Origin: an uncultured Chloroflexota bacterium
Lineage (GTDB): Bacteria; Chloroflexota; Anaerolineae; Anaerolineales; Villigracilaceae
Length of the DNA: 32,939 nt
Reading direction: 5' to 3'
Assembly (NCBI GenBank): GCA_903914955.1
Contig: CAIWRB010000156.1
Location: 1 to 32,939, forward strand
The translations under genes and the position numbers were made by a program. This document shows, piece after piece, positions 15,123 through 22,550 of the stretch; position 1 is the first letter of the stretch; the number at the start of each line of letters is the position of its first letter. The notes beneath the pieces were generated by a model, which searched no databases, was not told where the DNA came from, and saw nothing but the letters and a program-made list of their open reading frames with translations.

Positions 15123-15860
15123 ATGTCTGTAAATTCTTCAGAACAAACTGAATATGAATCATCCGTAAATATCCAATCATTTTTGATGTTCCTGGTAGCC
15201 ATGACGATTGGCTTGCTGGTGGCCGTATTGCTTCTACCGGCCTGGCTGCCAAACATGGCATTCTCATTGGGCGGTGACGCCCCGAAAGCATACTGGTATC
15301 TTTCCCGCGGGACGGCTTTCGTTTCGCTTAGCTTGCTCTGGTTATCAATGGCATTGGGAATCAGCATCACAAATAAAATGGCGCGTTTATGGCCAGGCGC
15401 GCCCGCCGCATTCGCCATTCATGAGTATGTAAGTTTGCTGGGGCTGGCGTTCGCCATCTTTCATGCCGTTGTGATTCTTGGCGATCATTATATTAACTTC
15501 ACGCTATTGCAGCTTCTGATTCCTTTTAGCACAATCGATTATCGCCCATTTTGGGTTGGCCTCGGCCAACTCGGTTTTTATACGTGGGCGATCATTGCGA
15601 TCACTTTCTATATCCGCCCAATCATCGGACAAAAGTCATGGCGTTTTCTGCATTACGGAAGTTTTGGCATGTATCTGCTTGGAATTTTTCATGGCATCTA
15701 TTCAGGCACAGATACCAGCCAGGGCTGGGCTCAAAATTATTATTGGTATTCCGCCGGCATCCTGCTCTTTCTGTTGATGTATCGCATTCTGGCTGTGGTG
15801 ATCGATAAAGTCTTCCCACCAAAAAAGGCGACTTCCGCCCCGCGTCCGACTCAGGGATAG
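15123..15860 (+). CDS. ferric-reductase-like transmembrane protein with four conserved histidines
   Basis: This 245-residue protein has about six or seven membrane helices and matches the ferric reductase-like transmembrane family (YedZ/MsrQ, NOX core) by pattern. H100 and H114 lie 14 residues apart on one helix, H177 and H190 13 residues apart on another, the arrangement for two stacked b hemes. It lacks a C-terminal FAD/NAD-binding domain, so electrons must come from another protein, plausibly one flavinylated by the preceding ApbE. SD AAGGAG sits before the ATG. It is the last gene of the operon and is followed by a strong terminator. MsrQ is an alternative, but no MsrP is nearby. Confidence 0.8.
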   Translation: MSVNSSEQTEYESSVNIQSFLMFLVAMTIGLLVAVLLLPAWLPNMAFSLGGDAPKAYWYLSRGTAFVSLSLLWLSMALGISITNKMARLWPGAPAAFAIHEYVSLLGLAFAIFHAVVILGDHYINFTLLQLLIPFSTIDYRPFWVGLGQLGFYTWAIIAITFYIRPIIGQKSWRFLHYGSFGMYLLGIFHGIYSGTDTSQGWAQNYYWYSAGILLFLLMYRILAVVIDKVFPPKKATSAPRPTQG

Positions 15861-15894
15861 TTGATTCGATATAAAATAGTTTGTTCTCAAGCTG

Positions 15895-15942
15895 AAATAA
15901 AAACTGGCGGTTCAAAATCGAACCGCCAGTTTTTATTTTATT
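15895..15942. terminator. bidirectional terminator, 19-pair perfect stem
   Basis: Arms 15895-15913 and 15920-15938 are perfectly complementary (core ACTGGCGGTTC) with a six-base loop, and have A-rich and T-rich outer ends. It separates the convergent ferric-reductase-like gene and thrS. Confidence 0.93.
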
Positions 15943-17751
15943 TCACAACTCACTTGCTCGTCTTACAATCTTATCTTTTGTGCGCGCCATAAAATCTTCC
16001 AGTGGAATATTATTCTGCTGGCTTCCATCACGCACGCGCAGTGATACCTGTGCGGATTGCATTTCGTTATCGCCGACCACGAGCATGTATGGCACTTTCA
16101 TCAACTGCGCCGAGCGGATCTTGGCATTCATACGCTGTGACGATAGGTCTGCGTGCGCGCGAATCCCGTTTTCACGCAATTGCTTTGCGATGCTTTCAGC
16201 ATAATCATTCTGCGCATCTGTGATCGAAATGACGCGCACCTGTTCCGGCGAAAGCCAGACGGGGAAATTGCCCGCGTAATGCTCGATCAAAAATCCGACC
16301 ATGCGTTCATGCGTGGAGAGCGGCGCGCGATGTATGCAAAGCGGAACTTCATCGTGACCTTCCTTGTTTGTGAACTTCAGATCAAAACGTTCAGGCACGG
16401 CAAAATCCACTTGATTCGTGGCGAGAGAGAATTCCTTGCCGATGGCGCTCCAAATCTGTACATCAATTTTAGGGCCATAGAATGCGGCTTCGTCGTCAGC
16501 TTCCACAAAGGGGATATTGCCATTCGTCATAGCACGCCGCACCATATCTTCCGTCTTGATCCATAGGCGCTCGTTGTCTACATACTTCTTGCCAAGTCCC
16601 TGTTTGCTATGCAAAGAAAAACGCATCACATACTTATCAATGCCGAAGATCTCAAAGTATTTGTGATACAAGTCGATCACGCCCATGAATTCCTGCTCGA
16701 ACTGTTCTTCGGAGCAGTATATGTGCGCGTCGTTCATTTGCATCGAGCGCACACGCATCAACCCAAAGAGTTCACCAGATTTCTCGTAACGGTAACAGGT
16801 CCCATATTCGGCGAGGCGCACTGGCAGGTCACGATAGGAACGTCCCTTCGATCCGAATATTTTATGATGCATCGGGCAGTTCATCGGCTTGATGTAATAC
16901 TTCACGCCTTCGAGTTCCATCGGCGGATACATGCTTTCGGCATAATAAGGAAGATGCCCCGAACGAATAAATAAATCTTCCTTCGTGATGTTCGGTGTGC
17001 GCACGCGGGAATAGCCCGCAGCTTCTTCCATTTCCTTGGCGAGTTTTTCCAACTCTTCGATCATCACGCCGCCGTTGGGCAGCCACAATGGCAGGCCCGG
17101 ACCAACCTCATCATCGAAGATAAAGATTTCCAGTTCCCTGCCCAATTTGCGATGATCGCGCTTCTTGGCTTCTTCCAATTGATGGAGATAATCTTTTAAC
17201 TGGTCTTTGCTTTCCCAGGCCGTGCCATAAATGCGTTGAAGCATTTTATTCTTTTCATCACCGCGCCAGTATGCGCCTGCGATCGTCATTAATTTGAAAG
17301 CATCTTGTTTGATTTCTTTTGTACTTTCCACATGCGGACCACGGCACAGATCCATAAATGTATCCTGCTGATAGATGGAAATATCAGGCTTCTCATTAAG
17401 CGGATTACCGTACTCGTCGAGTCCGCCTTTTTCGAGACCATCGATCAATTCCAGCTTATAAGGCTGGTCTGCAAAAATCTGACGGGCCTCTTCCGCTGAA
17501 ACAACTCTTTTCGTAAACTGATGTTTGCCCTGCACAATCTGCCTCATCCGCTTTTCGAGCAGTTCCAGATCTTCAGGCGTGAGATTGCGCGGCAGGTCGA
17601 AGTCATAATAAAAACCATTCTCCACTGGCGGCCCGATGGTCACCTTGCCATCAGGGAACATCTCCATCACAGCCTGCGCCATAACATGGGCCGCGGAGTG
17701 GCGGATCTTATACAATTGTGTTTCCTCATAACGTTCTGTTTGTAATGCCAT
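15943..17751 (-). CDS. thrS: threonine--tRNA ligase without TGS domain
   Basis: This 602-residue class II synthetase charges tRNA-Thr. The editing domain is recognisable by H-S-A-A-H (18-22). Class II motifs and the zinc site (PMNCPMHH, later CIHRAPLSTHERMVG) are present, followed by an anticodon-binding C-terminus. The protein begins almost directly at the editing domain, so the usual N-terminal TGS domain (about 60 residues) is absent. I chose the ATG at 17751 because SD AAGGAG precedes it. A longer frame to 17910 would run through the T-box RNA. Expression is controlled by the T-box leader upstream. Confidence 0.96.
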   Translation of the reverse strand: MALQTERYEETQLYKIRHSAAHVMAQAVMEMFPDGKVTIGPPVENGFYYDFDLPRNLTPEDLELLEKRMRQIVQGKHQFTKRVVSAEEARQIFADQPYKLELIDGLEKGGLDEYGNPLNEKPDISIYQQDTFMDLCRGPHVESTKEIKQDAFKLMTIAGAYWRGDEKNKMLQRIYGTAWESKDQLKDYLHQLEEAKKRDHRKLGRELEIFIFDDEVGPGLPLWLPNGGVMIEELEKLAKEMEEAAGYSRVRTPNITKEDLFIRSGHLPYYAESMYPPMELEGVKYYIKPMNCPMHHKIFGSKGRSYRDLPVRLAEYGTCYRYEKSGELFGLMRVRSMQMNDAHIYCSEEQFEQEFMGVIDLYHKYFEIFGIDKYVMRFSLHSKQGLGKKYVDNERLWIKTEDMVRRAMTNGNIPFVEADDEAAFYGPKIDVQIWSAIGKEFSLATNQVDFAVPERFDLKFTNKEGHDEVPLCIHRAPLSTHERMVGFLIEHYAGNFPVWLSPEQVRVISITDAQNDYAESIAKQLRENGIRAHADLSSQRMNAKIRSAQLMKVPYMLVVGDNEMQSAQVSLRVRDGSQQNNIPLEDFMARTKDKIVRRASEL

Positions 17752-17833
17752 TTTGACTCCTTTCTTATATTCCCTTCCTCCATCAAATCCAATAGATTTG
17801 GGAGAAGAGCCACTTTTGCGGCGAAGGGGGTTA

Positions 17834-17870
17834 AACAAAAAATTCTCACCCAATAACGGGGCGAGAATTT
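17834..17870 (-). terminator. T-box terminator hairpin
   Basis: On the minus strand ATTCTCGCCC pairs with GGGTGAGAAT across the loop cgttatt, with one unpaired base, and is followed by TTTTTTG. Part of the left arm follows the T-box sequence, as needed for a competing antiterminator. Confidence 0.8.
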
Positions 17871-18053
17871 CATTCACGCGGTTCCACCCGATTTGAGTCT
17901 TACAACTCATCTCTTAAGCCGATAACGGGACCAACCGTTTCACATACTAACTGATCATTGTATACTGACCACTGTTCTGCTCTACGCTCTCAAGGGGTTT
18001 TCGGTGATGGTTTCTGGAAGATGCTCTCAACCACAGCTTCTTCTCTCTGTCAG
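17834..18053 (-). promoter_or_regulatory. T-box riboswitch leader of thrS
   Basis: The diagnostic T-box sequence GGGTGGAACCGCG lies at 17877-17889 (minus). Upstream a stem I base pairs (CTGAC 18049-18053 with GTCAG 17965-17969) and encloses the AGAGAG motif of T-box stem I. Downstream a terminator hairpin (17841-17870) ends in a U run, so control is probably by transcription termination. Uncharged tRNA-Thr would stabilise the antiterminator and allow thrS transcription. The specifier codon is not certain: ACA at 17973-17975 and ACC at 18003-18005 are threonine candidates. Confidence 0.9.
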
Positions 18054-18120
18054 AAAAATATCACGTACTTGTCTTGGTCAACGCGTTTCTTTTTTATTGA
18101 TCACCAACTACTTGACCTTG

Positions 18121-18194
18121 TGGGCGGAATAGGGCTCGAACCTACGACCTCTGCGATGTCAACGCAGTGCTCTAACCAACTGAGCTACCCGCCC
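18121..18194 (-). tRNA. tRNA-Val (anticodon GAC)
   Basis: On the minus strand the acceptor GGGCGGG pairs with TCCGCCC, followed by discriminator A. D arm GCTCAGTTGGTTAGAGC, anticodon stem CTGCG/CGCAG with loop TTGACAT (anticodon GAC, valine GTC/GTT), and T arm with GGTTCGAGCC are all present. No CCA is encoded. It lies just upstream of the thrS T-box leader on the same strand. Confidence 0.96.
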
Positions 18195-18243
18195 GAAGAG
18201 TTGACATTATACCGAGTGTGGCAATAATTGACAATCCCTGCGG

Positions 18244-18249
18244 TATAAT
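18244..18249 (+). promoter_or_regulatory. -10 box of sortase gene
   Basis: A perfect TATAAT lies ten bases before the ATG at 18260, leaving room for only a few untranslated bases. No SD is present. A TTGACA is visible upstream but with only ten bases of spacing, too short for a standard -35. Confidence 0.45.
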
Positions 18250-18259
18250 CCGCTTCGCT

Positions 18260-19171
18260 ATGGCAAGACGCAAAGCGCCTGAAGAACTCTCGGTCGAAGA
18301 GCTGCGCCGCCTTTTGGTTGAAAAAAGACGTGGCGCACGCAAGGAACGATTGGAACATTTTCGCCGCACTGGGCGTGTCGTATCAGTTGCGCCTGATCTA
18401 TCTGACTTTAACTCGTATCAGTCTGCGCCGATAGTGGATACCGCAGAAGGAAGCGGATCAGCGCCCGAGCTTGCTCTCGCAAATCCGCGCCGCAAATGGA
18501 TGGATCGCATCCTGCTTGCCGTGGAAGTACTGGCAGTAGTTGGCTTGATGGCAGTCCTGTTAAATGGGCTCGGTTTACTCCGCACTCTTAACACAGAAGT
18601 AGCCGCCGCGCTCAAGCCAGAGACTGTCACGCCGACACCGTTGGTAATGGCTGTTGTTTTGCCATCAGGCCATGTCCCGCCAGATGCACAAGGCAATACA
18701 AAGCCTAACGAAGCGGAAATCCCTGATCACCTGCGGCCGATGGTGCAGTCACTTGCGAACATTCCCATCCCCACCGCGGCGCCAGATCAGGGGATTCGAA
18801 TCCAGATCCCAGCGCTAAATGTGGATGCGCCCATTGTGCAGGGAGATGGATGGGAACAACTCAAAAAGGGAGTCGGCCAATATATCGGCTCCGCAGACCC
18901 GGGCCGTGACGGGAATGTGGTACTCTCAGCGCACAATGATGTCTACGGTGAGTTGTTCCGCTATTTGGACAGACTCGCCCCCGGCGACCAAATCATCGTC
19001 TCGACCCGCCAGCGGCAATATGTTTATGTTGTAGACCGCACAGTGTTAGTCGAACCAACCGCCGTGGAAGTGATGGCATCCAGCGGCTCACCGACGATAA
19101 CTTTGATCTCATGCTATCCATATCTTGTTGATAAACAGCGCATTGTTGTCTTTGCGCGGTTACAAAACTAG
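18260..19171 (+). CDS. sortase
   Basis: This 303-residue protein has an N-terminal cytoplasmic, Arg-rich region, one membrane helix (about 84-108), a Pro-rich linker and a C-terminal sortase domain outside the membrane. The catalytic triad is visible: H225 in L-S-A-H-N-D, C285 in T-L-I-S-C-Y-P-Y and R294 in KQRIVV. It should cleave a sorting signal and attach a protein to the cell surface or assemble a pilus; the class (D or E type) is uncertain. No convincing LPxTG-type substrate is in the window. I use the ATG at 18260, ten bases after TATAAT. An upstream ATG 14 codons earlier would lie on the promoter. Confidence 0.88.
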   Translation: MARRKAPEELSVEELRRLLVEKRRGARKERLEHFRRTGRVVSVAPDLSDFNSYQSAPIVDTAEGSGSAPELALANPRRKWMDRILLAVEVLAVVGLMAVLLNGLGLLRTLNTEVAAALKPETVTPTPLVMAVVLPSGHVPPDAQGNTKPNEAEIPDHLRPMVQSLANIPIPTAAPDQGIRIQIPALNVDAPIVQGDGWEQLKKGVGQYIGSADPGRDGNVVLSAHNDVYGELFRYLDRLAPGDQIIVSTRQRQYVYVVDRTVLVEPTAVEVMASSGSPTITLISCYPYLVDKQRIVVFARLQN

Positions 19172-19181
19172 GAGAAATAAA

Positions 19182-19349
19182 ATGGCTAAAAAAAACAAAA
19201 GACCCGCAGCAATTCGAATGGCAATCCCCTCAGCACCCGTCGAATTTAACCCCGACTATACCAACGTAAAAAAAGACCTTACGCGCATTGGTATTCTGGC
19301 CGGCTCATTCTTTGCTGTGCTCATCATACTTTCCTTCTTCGTAAAGTAG
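19182..19349 (+). CDS. small single-pass membrane protein
   Basis: This 55-residue protein has a very basic N-terminus (KKNKRPAAIR), a short polar middle and one C-terminal membrane helix (about 36-54). The ATG at 19182 has SD AGGAG and lies 10 bases after the sortase stop, so the two are almost certainly co-transcribed. It is too short for a sortase substrate and has no sorting motif. The function is unknown; I believe similar short proteins occur in related genomes, but this was not checked. Confidence 0.7.
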   Translation: MAKKNKRPAAIRMAIPSAPVEFNPDYTNVKKDLTRIGILAGSFFAVLIILSFFVK

Positions 19350-19424
19350 ATACTTCAAGTCGACTCAAAATATCGTGCTGTGTGCGGCTAAGTCTGGAGC
19401 AATACAGGAAAAGACAATTTCTGC

Positions 19425-19453
19425 TTGACCCTCGTATGATAGTAAAGTAAAAT
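19425..19453 (+). promoter_or_regulatory. promoter of tRNA-Arg
   Basis: TTGACC (19425-19430), a 17-base spacer and TAAAAT (19448-19453) form a good sigma-70-type promoter, about 18 bases before the tRNA. Confidence 0.65.
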
Positions 19454-19471
19454 ACCAGCCGCACAAAAAAT

Positions 19472-19545
19472 GCTCTCGTAGCTCAGTGGATTAGAGCGCT
19501 TGCTTGCGGAGCAATAGGTCGCAGGTTCGAGTCCTGCCGGGAGCA
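19472..19545 (+). tRNA. tRNA-Arg (anticodon GCG)
   Basis: Acceptor GCTCTCG pairs with CGGGAGC (19538-19544) and discriminator A follows. The next bases, CCA, are encoded (19546-19548), unlike the other tRNAs here. Anticodon loop TTGCGGA gives anticodon GCG, which reads arginine CGC/CGU. Bacteria usually use an ACG anticodon edited to inosine for these codons, so GCG is unusual. The first pair of the anticodon stem is a mismatch. Confidence 0.85.
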
Positions 19546-19550
19546 CCAAG

Positions 19551-19583
19551 AACCGTCTTTCGCACAGAAAGGCGGTTTGTTGT
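19551..19583 (+). terminator. terminator after tRNA-Arg
   Basis: AACCGTCTTTC and GAAAGGCGGTT pair with one G-T pair around a short loop, followed by the T-rich tgttgtt. Confidence 0.6.
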
Positions 19584-19621
19584 TAACAAAAAGAAAAGGT
19601 AATTATCCGTTTCTTTTTGTT

Positions 19622-19627
19622 TATAAT
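19622..19627 (+). promoter_or_regulatory. -10 box directly before surE
   Basis: A perfect TATAAT ends seven bases before the ATG at 19635. Transcription would start at about the first base of the codon. No SD exists in the seven bases. Confidence 0.45.
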
Positions 19628-19634
19628 GGACCAC

Positions 19635-20444
19635 ATGAAAAAAACTAAACCTCATATTCTTTTGACAAATGATGATGGAATTCGTTCACCCGGTTTGTGG
19701 GCCGCCGCCAGTGAACTTTCAAAGATCGGTTATGTTACAGTTGCCGCGCCGCGCGAACAATCCTCGGGCATGGGGCGTAGTTTGCCAAGTACGTCAGATG
19801 GCACCATTCGCAAAGAGCAGGTTCAGGTCAACGGTCAAGAGTGGACCGTGTACGCGGTCGGCGGCTCTCCAGCCCAATCCGTCCTGCATGGCGTTATGGA
19901 AATCATCCCTCATAAACCAGATCTGATCGTCTCAGGAATTAATTATGGCGAGAATGTTGGTTTGGGAATTACCATTTCAGGCACGGTCGGCGCGGCGATG
20001 GAAGGCGCGGCGATGGGAATTTTATCGTTGGCGGTTTCGCTTCAGACAGAAACACAATATCATTTATCTCATTCAGAAGAGATAGATTTTACTGTAGCGG
20101 GATATTTCACCGCATATTTTGCGCAATTGATTCTTGACAAGAAGTTTTCCGCAGGAGTGGATTTGATAAAAGTAGAGGTGCCGAGTCACGCCACGCTGGA
20201 AACTGAGTGGCAAACAACGAGGCTTTCGCACATGAGATACTACGAACCCGTTCCCGCCAAACGAGACTCGTGGGAAGAGCCAGGCGTGATCACATATAAG
20301 GAGTCCGCCACACTTGAAGAGGAAGAAGAAGATACCGATGTGTACGTTTTGCGGAAAAAGAAAATGGTTGCCGTAACGCCCCTCAATTTGGACATGACAG
20401 CGCGCGTGACGCTGCGTGATTTTGAAAAATTCCTGCGCGGCTAA
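19635..20444 (+). CDS. surE: 5'/3'-nucleotidase SurE
   Basis: This 269-residue metal-dependent phosphatase hydrolyses nucleoside monophosphates and is often linked to stationary-phase survival. The family motifs are L-L-T-N-D-D-G (9-15, metal-binding Asp pair), V-S-G-I-N-Y-G-E-N-V-G and S-G-T-V-G-A-A-M-E-G. A late acidic stretch (EEEEEDTD) is less usual. I choose the ATG at 19635 (MKKTKPHILLTNDDG), because earlier starts would lie on the promoter TATAAT; this gives a leaderless message. It appears monocistronic, with a strong terminator after it. The usual partner genes are absent. Confidence 0.93.
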   Translation: MKKTKPHILLTNDDGIRSPGLWAAASELSKIGYVTVAAPREQSSGMGRSLPSTSDGTIRKEQVQVNGQEWTVYAVGGSPAQSVLHGVMEIIPHKPDLIVSGINYGENVGLGITISGTVGAAMEGAAMGILSLAVSLQTETQYHLSHSEEIDFTVAGYFTAYFAQLILDKKFSAGVDLIKVEVPSHATLETEWQTTRLSHMRYYEPVPAKRDSWEEPGVITYKESATLEEEEEDTDVYVLRKKKMVAVTPLNLDMTARVTLRDFEKFLRG

Positions 20445-20472
20445 TTTTTTATGAACTCTAAACTCAAGTAAC

Positions 20473-20514
20473 AAAGACCTCCGAGTTGATTGAAACCTCG
20501 GAGGTCTTTTTATT
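20473..20514. terminator. bidirectional terminator between surE and dnaK
   Basis: AAAGACCTCCGAG and CTCGGAGGTCTTT form a 13-pair stem with a T-rich tail on the plus side and an A-rich start giving a T run on the minus side. It lies between convergent surE (+) and dnaK (-). Confidence 0.93.
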
Positions 20515-22410
20515 TTATTCCTTTACTTCGCCATCGATTACATCCCCATCTTGCGGAGGAGCAGACTGTTCTCCATTTTGAGCTTGTCCTTGCGCCTGCG
20601 GCTCACCTTGCGAGTAGAGCTGCTGGCTCAAAGCATGGAATGTGTTTTGCAAGGTCTCGGCATGTTTCTTGATATTGGCTGTATCATCACCTTGAGCGGC
20701 TTGCTTCAAATCGTTGATCTGAGTTTCAATGGGGCCGCGTTCCGCTGCTGGAACTTTATCACCAAGATCACGCAACGCCTTTTCTGTTTGATAAATAAGA
20801 TTATCAGCGTTGTTTTTCACTTCGATCATTTCGCGGCGTTGTTTATCCGCGCTTTCGTTCTGACGCGCTTCCTGTACCATGCGTTCAATATCATTTTTAT
20901 TCAAGTTTGTCGAAGCGGTGATGGCAACTTTTTGTTCCTTACCTGAGGCTTTATCCTTCGCGGTTACATGCAGGATGCCATTTGCGTCAATATCAAAAGT
21001 TACTTCCACTTGCGGGATGCCACGCTGTGCCGGCGGGATTCCGTCCAATCGGAATCTTCCGAGGCTCATGTTGTCGTTTGCCATTGGGCGTTCACCCTGC
21101 AGAACGTGAATATCAACGGCGGTCTGATTATCTGCAGCAGTGGAGTATGTTTCAGTTTTACGGACTGGAATGGTTGTGTTCCGTTCGATCATCACTGTCA
21201 TTACACTTCCCATAGTTTCAACGCCAAGGGATAGCGGAGTAACATCCAGCAATAAAATATCTTTGACTTCGCCGCCAAGCACGCCGCCTTGAATTGCAGC
21301 GCCGATCGCTACAACTTCATCAGGATTGACTCCTTTGTTCGGTTCTTTGCCATTTGTCAGCTTCCGTACCAGTTCCTGGACCATGGGCATGCGCGATGAG
21401 CCGCCGACTAGAACCACCTCGTCGAGTTTGTCGGTAGATAGACCAGCATCCTTGATCGCGGCTTCAAATGGTTTGCGGCAACGCGCCAGCAAGTCATCGG
21501 TCATTTGTTCAAATTTTGCGCGTGAGAGCTTGAGTTGCAAGTGCTTCGGGCCGCTTGCATCCGCTGTAATGTAGGGCAGGTTGATCTCAGTTTCCATCAC
21601 TGACGAAAGCTCAATCTTTGCTTTTTCAGCGGCTTCTCGTAAACGCTGCAAGGCCTGTTTATCCGTTCGCAGATCAATGCCCTGATCTTTTTTGAATTCA
21701 TCCGCCGCCCAATTGGTGATCTTCTGATCCCAATCGTCGCCGCCGAGATGGGTATCACCATTTGTGGATTTAACTTCGATCACACCTTCGCCCACTTCAA
21801 GCACGGACACGTCAAACGTACCTCCGCCAAGGTCGAATACTAGAATTGTTTCATTCTTTTTCTTATCGAGTCCATAGGCCAGAGCAGAAGCCGTCGGCTC
21901 GTTGATGATGCGCAAAACTTCCAGTCCTGCGATCTTGCCCGCGTCTTTTGTCGCCTGGCGCTGACTATCGTTGAAATAAGCAGGGACCGTGATGACGGCT
22001 TGCGTGACTGCCTGTCCCAAATAAGCTTCCGCGTCAGCTTTCAGTTTGCCCAATATCATAGCGCTAATTTCTTGCGGAGAATATTCCTTGCCTGTCATGG
22101 GCAGCTTAACACGCACATCATTGGAAGGCCCTTCAATCACTTGATAAGGAACCATGCCGCGTTCAACATTAGTCTCGCCAAAGTGCCGCCCAATAAAACG
22201 TTTAATAGAATAGACAGTATTATCTGAATTTATGACAGCTTGTCGTTTTGCGGTCTGTCCGACCATCCGTTCACCGTTCTTATTGAACGCGACCACAGAT
22301 GGGCAGAGGCGTCCGCCTTCTGCCGTTGTAATGACGGTGGGTGTGCCGCCTTCCATCACAGCGACTACACTGTTGGTGGTACCCAGATCAATGCCGATAA
22401 TTTTTCCCAT
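20515..22410 (-). CDS. dnaK: chaperone protein DnaK (Hsp70)
   Basis: This 631-residue full-length Hsp70 has the N-terminal ATPase signature [10 protein letters not shown] (5-14), further phosphate-binding motifs ([13 protein letters not shown] and the [14 protein letters not shown] region), the interdomain linker [15 protein letters not shown], a substrate-binding domain and a disordered C-terminus ending DVIDGEVKE, the usual Hsp70-like acidic tail. It binds unfolded proteins with DnaJ and GrpE, neither of which is in the window. SD AAGGAG precedes the ATG. No CIRCE element is seen upstream; two direct repeats are there instead. Confidence 0.98.
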   Translation of the reverse strand: MGKIIGIDLGTTNSVVAVMEGGTPTVITTAEGGRLCPSVVAFNKNGERMVGQTAKRQAVINSDNTVYSIKRFIGRHFGETNVERGMVPYQVIEGPSNDVRVKLPMTGKEYSPQEISAMILGKLKADAEAYLGQAVTQAVITVPAYFNDSQRQATKDAGKIAGLEVLRIINEPTASALAYGLDKKKNETILVFDLGGGTFDVSVLEVGEGVIEVKSTNGDTHLGGDDWDQKITNWAADEFKKDQGIDLRTDKQALQRLREAAEKAKIELSSVMETEINLPYITADASGPKHLQLKLSRAKFEQMTDDLLARCRKPFEAAIKDAGLSTDKLDEVVLVGGSSRMPMVQELVRKLTNGKEPNKGVNPDEVVAIGAAIQGGVLGGEVKDILLLDVTPLSLGVETMGSVMTVMIERNTTIPVRKTETYSTAADNQTAVDIHVLQGERPMANDNMSLGRFRLDGIPPAQRGIPQVEVTFDIDANGILHVTAKDKASGKEQKVAITASTNLNKNDIERMVQEARQNESADKQRREMIEVKNNADNLIYQTEKALRDLGDKVPAAERGPIETQINDLKQAAQGDDTANIKKHAETLQNTFHALSQQLYSQGEPQAQGQAQNGEQSAPPQDGDVIDGEVKE

Positions 22411-22447
22411 AACAAAACTCCTTACTTGTAGGTTTCAATGTCTGTAA

Positions 22448-22486
22448 TGTTAAGCGAGATATGCAAGAATTCTGTTAACGAGATAT
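22448..22486 (-). promoter_or_regulatory. direct repeats upstream of dnaK
   Basis: Two near-identical 14-15 base copies, TGTTAAGCGAGATAT (22448-22462) and TGTTAACGAGATAT (22473-22486), differ by one inserted base and start 25 bases apart. They lie 38-76 bases upstream of the dnaK ATG. The arrangement suggests binding by a regulator or an alternative promoter architecture. No TTAGCACTC/GAGTGCTAA (CIRCE) is seen. Confidence 0.5.
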
Positions 22487-22494
22487 AGGATGTG

Positions 22495-22535
22495 CATAAA
22501 AAAAGCCGCCTCAAAAAATTGAGGCGGCTCATGTT
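22495..22535 (-). terminator. terminator after first lipoprotein gene
   Basis: AGCCGCCTCAA (22504-22514) and TTGAGGCGGCT (22519-22529) form an 11-pair stem. On the minus strand it is followed by TTTTTTTATG. It ends the lipoprotein gene that stops at 22551. Confidence 0.9.
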
Positions 22536-22550
22536 CAACTTTAATTCGTT

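Noticed and set aside
17752-17910. Extended ThrS start 53 codons upstream
   Set aside because: It would translate the T-box terminator region; the ATG at 17751 has the SD and matches the editing domain start.
18218-18259. Earlier ATG for the sortase at 18218
   Set aside because: The TATAAT promoter lies inside this extension, so the first usable start is 18260.
22411-22500. CIRCE operator before dnaK
   Set aside because: No TTAGCACTC-N9-GAGTGCTAA-like sequence is present.
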